A stretch of 11,359 nt of DNA from NCBI GenBank assembly GCA_026770585.1, contig MU646589.1:407548-418906 (forward strand), given 5' to 3'. The notes under the pieces were generated by a model. The model had not been told where the DNA came from. It worked only from the letters and a program-made list of their open reading frames with translations, and did no database searches. The position numbers and the translations under genes are program-made. This DNA is from Baffinella frigidus (taxonomy: Eukaryota; Cryptophyceae; Cryptomonadales; Baffinellaceae). Positions 7,001 to 9,410 of this stretch are shown one piece after another (position 1 is the stretch's first letter; every line of letters begins with the position of its first letter).

Positions 7001-9375
7001 GTTGACTTTGCATACAGGGTGCTGAAACGGCTGTTCGTTTTTCGAACAGCCGCATTAAAGTTTTTAATCGTATTATATGTATAATAAGGTTTAAAATATT
7101 GTTGTGTGTGCAATGCGCCCCCAAGATCCTATCTCCAGGATCACGATTCGTACATCGTCTTTCCATTCGAACATGAATTCGCATCACGTCCACAAAAATA
7201 ACCTTTTCGTCGTCATATGTAAACGATAATGTTTCTTTTCAAACGGAATTCACGAATCCAGATCGCGCTCTGTGACCCCTTAGAGTTTACAAGTGACTCT
7301 TCCATGCCCCCCTTACGTGACCATTTATAACACTTGTTAATGATTTTCAGAGGTGTTTGGTGTACAGCCCATCGTCGCGTGGCTGGTGCAAATTTGACGA
7401 GGCTCATAACCTACAGGTCGACCCGCGACTGAGCATTTTGATGGAGGAGAGCCTCACCGCTCTTGCCACAAACGAATTTTACTTACCCTTTGGACTGGAG
7501 TTTCTACTCTAAATGGCTCCAATGGCACCTAGGATGTAAGGTTATGAGCACAGGCCAACTTGCACAGTAGATTCGGTTCTTGACGAGGCTCGTAACCTGC
7601 AGGTGGACCCGCGGCTGAGCTTCTCGATGGAGGAGAGCCTCACGCGCGCTCGCGGCATCATCGCGATGTACGAGAAGGAGGTGCCTACAATCAAAAGCCC
7701 TGAACGCATCGTCTCTCTCTCTCTCTCTCTCGATTTTTTTTTCTCTCTCTCTCGATTTCCTCTCGATTTCTCTCGCTCGCTGTCTCTCTTGGGTTCATGG
7801 GTTCAGGAGGCGAAGAGCCTGACGCGTGCGCGCGGTATCATCGTCATGTACGAAAAAGAGGCCTAAACCCTAAACCCCACACCCTACTCTTAACCCTACA
7901 CCCTACCCTCGGCGCATCACCGCCATGTTGATCTTTTCGGCGAAGGATGCAGGGTTGAGGGTTTGAGGTGGAGGAGAGCCTGCACCCTTTAGCGTTCAGG
8001 ATTTGAGCTTTTTGATGGCACGCGTGCGCGCGGCATCATCGCGATGTACGAGAAGGAAGTATCAGCGAACCCTAGATCCTAAACCCTCATTTGGCCATGT
8101 TTTGTTTGATTTTGATCTGTAATACACGCACTTTTGTCTCTCAACCCTAAATCCTCAACCCCTCGACTCTCTCTCTCTCTCCCCCCCTCTCTCTCTTTCT
8201 CTCCGCGGAATTATCGCCATGTACGGGAAGGAGGTGCCTAAGCCGCAAACCCTGCACCCTGCACCCTACACCCTACACCCTACACCCTACACCCTACACC
8301 CTACACCCTACACCCTACACCCTACACCCTACACACTGCACCCCTCGTCTCTACACCCTTCACCCTTGGCGCATCACCGCCATGTTGATGTTTCCGGCGA
8401 AGGATGCAGGGTTTATTGTTCAGGGTTGAGGGTTCGAGGTGGAGGCGAGTCTAGCCACTTAGCAGCCACCGGGGGCTTCACGGATACAGTCCATCTAAAC
8501 GTTTTTTACTAGAATCTTTTCTATTTGCATTGGATTCTAACCGCATTTCCACCGGATATCCGGGGGGGGGGGGACTCAGCCGCCGCTAAGTGGAAGGTGA
8601 ACAGGCCTAGTGGCGCGCGCGAAAGACTGATGGCGCTCGGCTGGATCCCGCTCTGCAACACTCGAGAATCTGCGACTTTATGGGTATCGGGTGATTCCGC
8701 TTTGTAACACCCGAGAATTTGTGACTTGATGGGTATCGGGCATCTGATAACCTTTTTTCTCGGCTCTGTAACACTCGAGGATTTGTGACTTTATCAGGCA
8801 ACGCGTAAAGTCATCAGATAGTTGACTAGACATATCTCTGGATCCGGCGGTTGGTCCTCGACAGTTCTCAGGGGGCGCGGAGGGAACCTCCCGCCCGGAA
8901 CCCAGCCCGCCCACGGGGCGGTCTCAGCGAAATCTCTTCCCCCACCCACCCGCCATACGAGGGAAGCGCCGAGATTGATGTACGCCGTTGTAACACTCGA
9001 GAATTTGTGACTTTATGGGTATTGGGCATCTACCAAACTTCTCTCTCGGGGAACAGGGGCGCCCCTTCCTAGCCCGCTGTGTGGACTTGATGCTTTACTT
9101 GAAGTTTTCGGCGGATTCGCTTTTTGCCCGGGCAAACAGGGGGTATCGTGCTCACTTGATACTTTAATTAACTGTTCGGCTGATTCGCGTTTGCCCGGGC
9201 AAACAGGGGGTGCCGCGCTCAACGGTTTCCTTCCGATGTGTGGACTTGATGCTTTACTTGAACTCATCGGCTGATTCGCGTTTTGCCCGGGCAAACAGGG
9301 GGTGCCCCGCTCGCGGATCCTGATCAAGCTCGCGGCAACGTGGGAGGGCATCAAAGCCGCCGAGGTTATGAAACC

Positions 9376-9410
<35 letters not shown>

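Noticed and set aside
7807-7860. Exon 7 copy c as a constitutive additional exon
   Set aside because: Including it after exon 7 would insert 18 extra residues into a highly conserved helix region. The exon 7 to exon 8 join without it matches the family length exactly.
8247-8345. CRISPR-like regular repeats
   Set aside because: The unit is a 7-bp tandem heptamer without spacers, in a eukaryotic intron.
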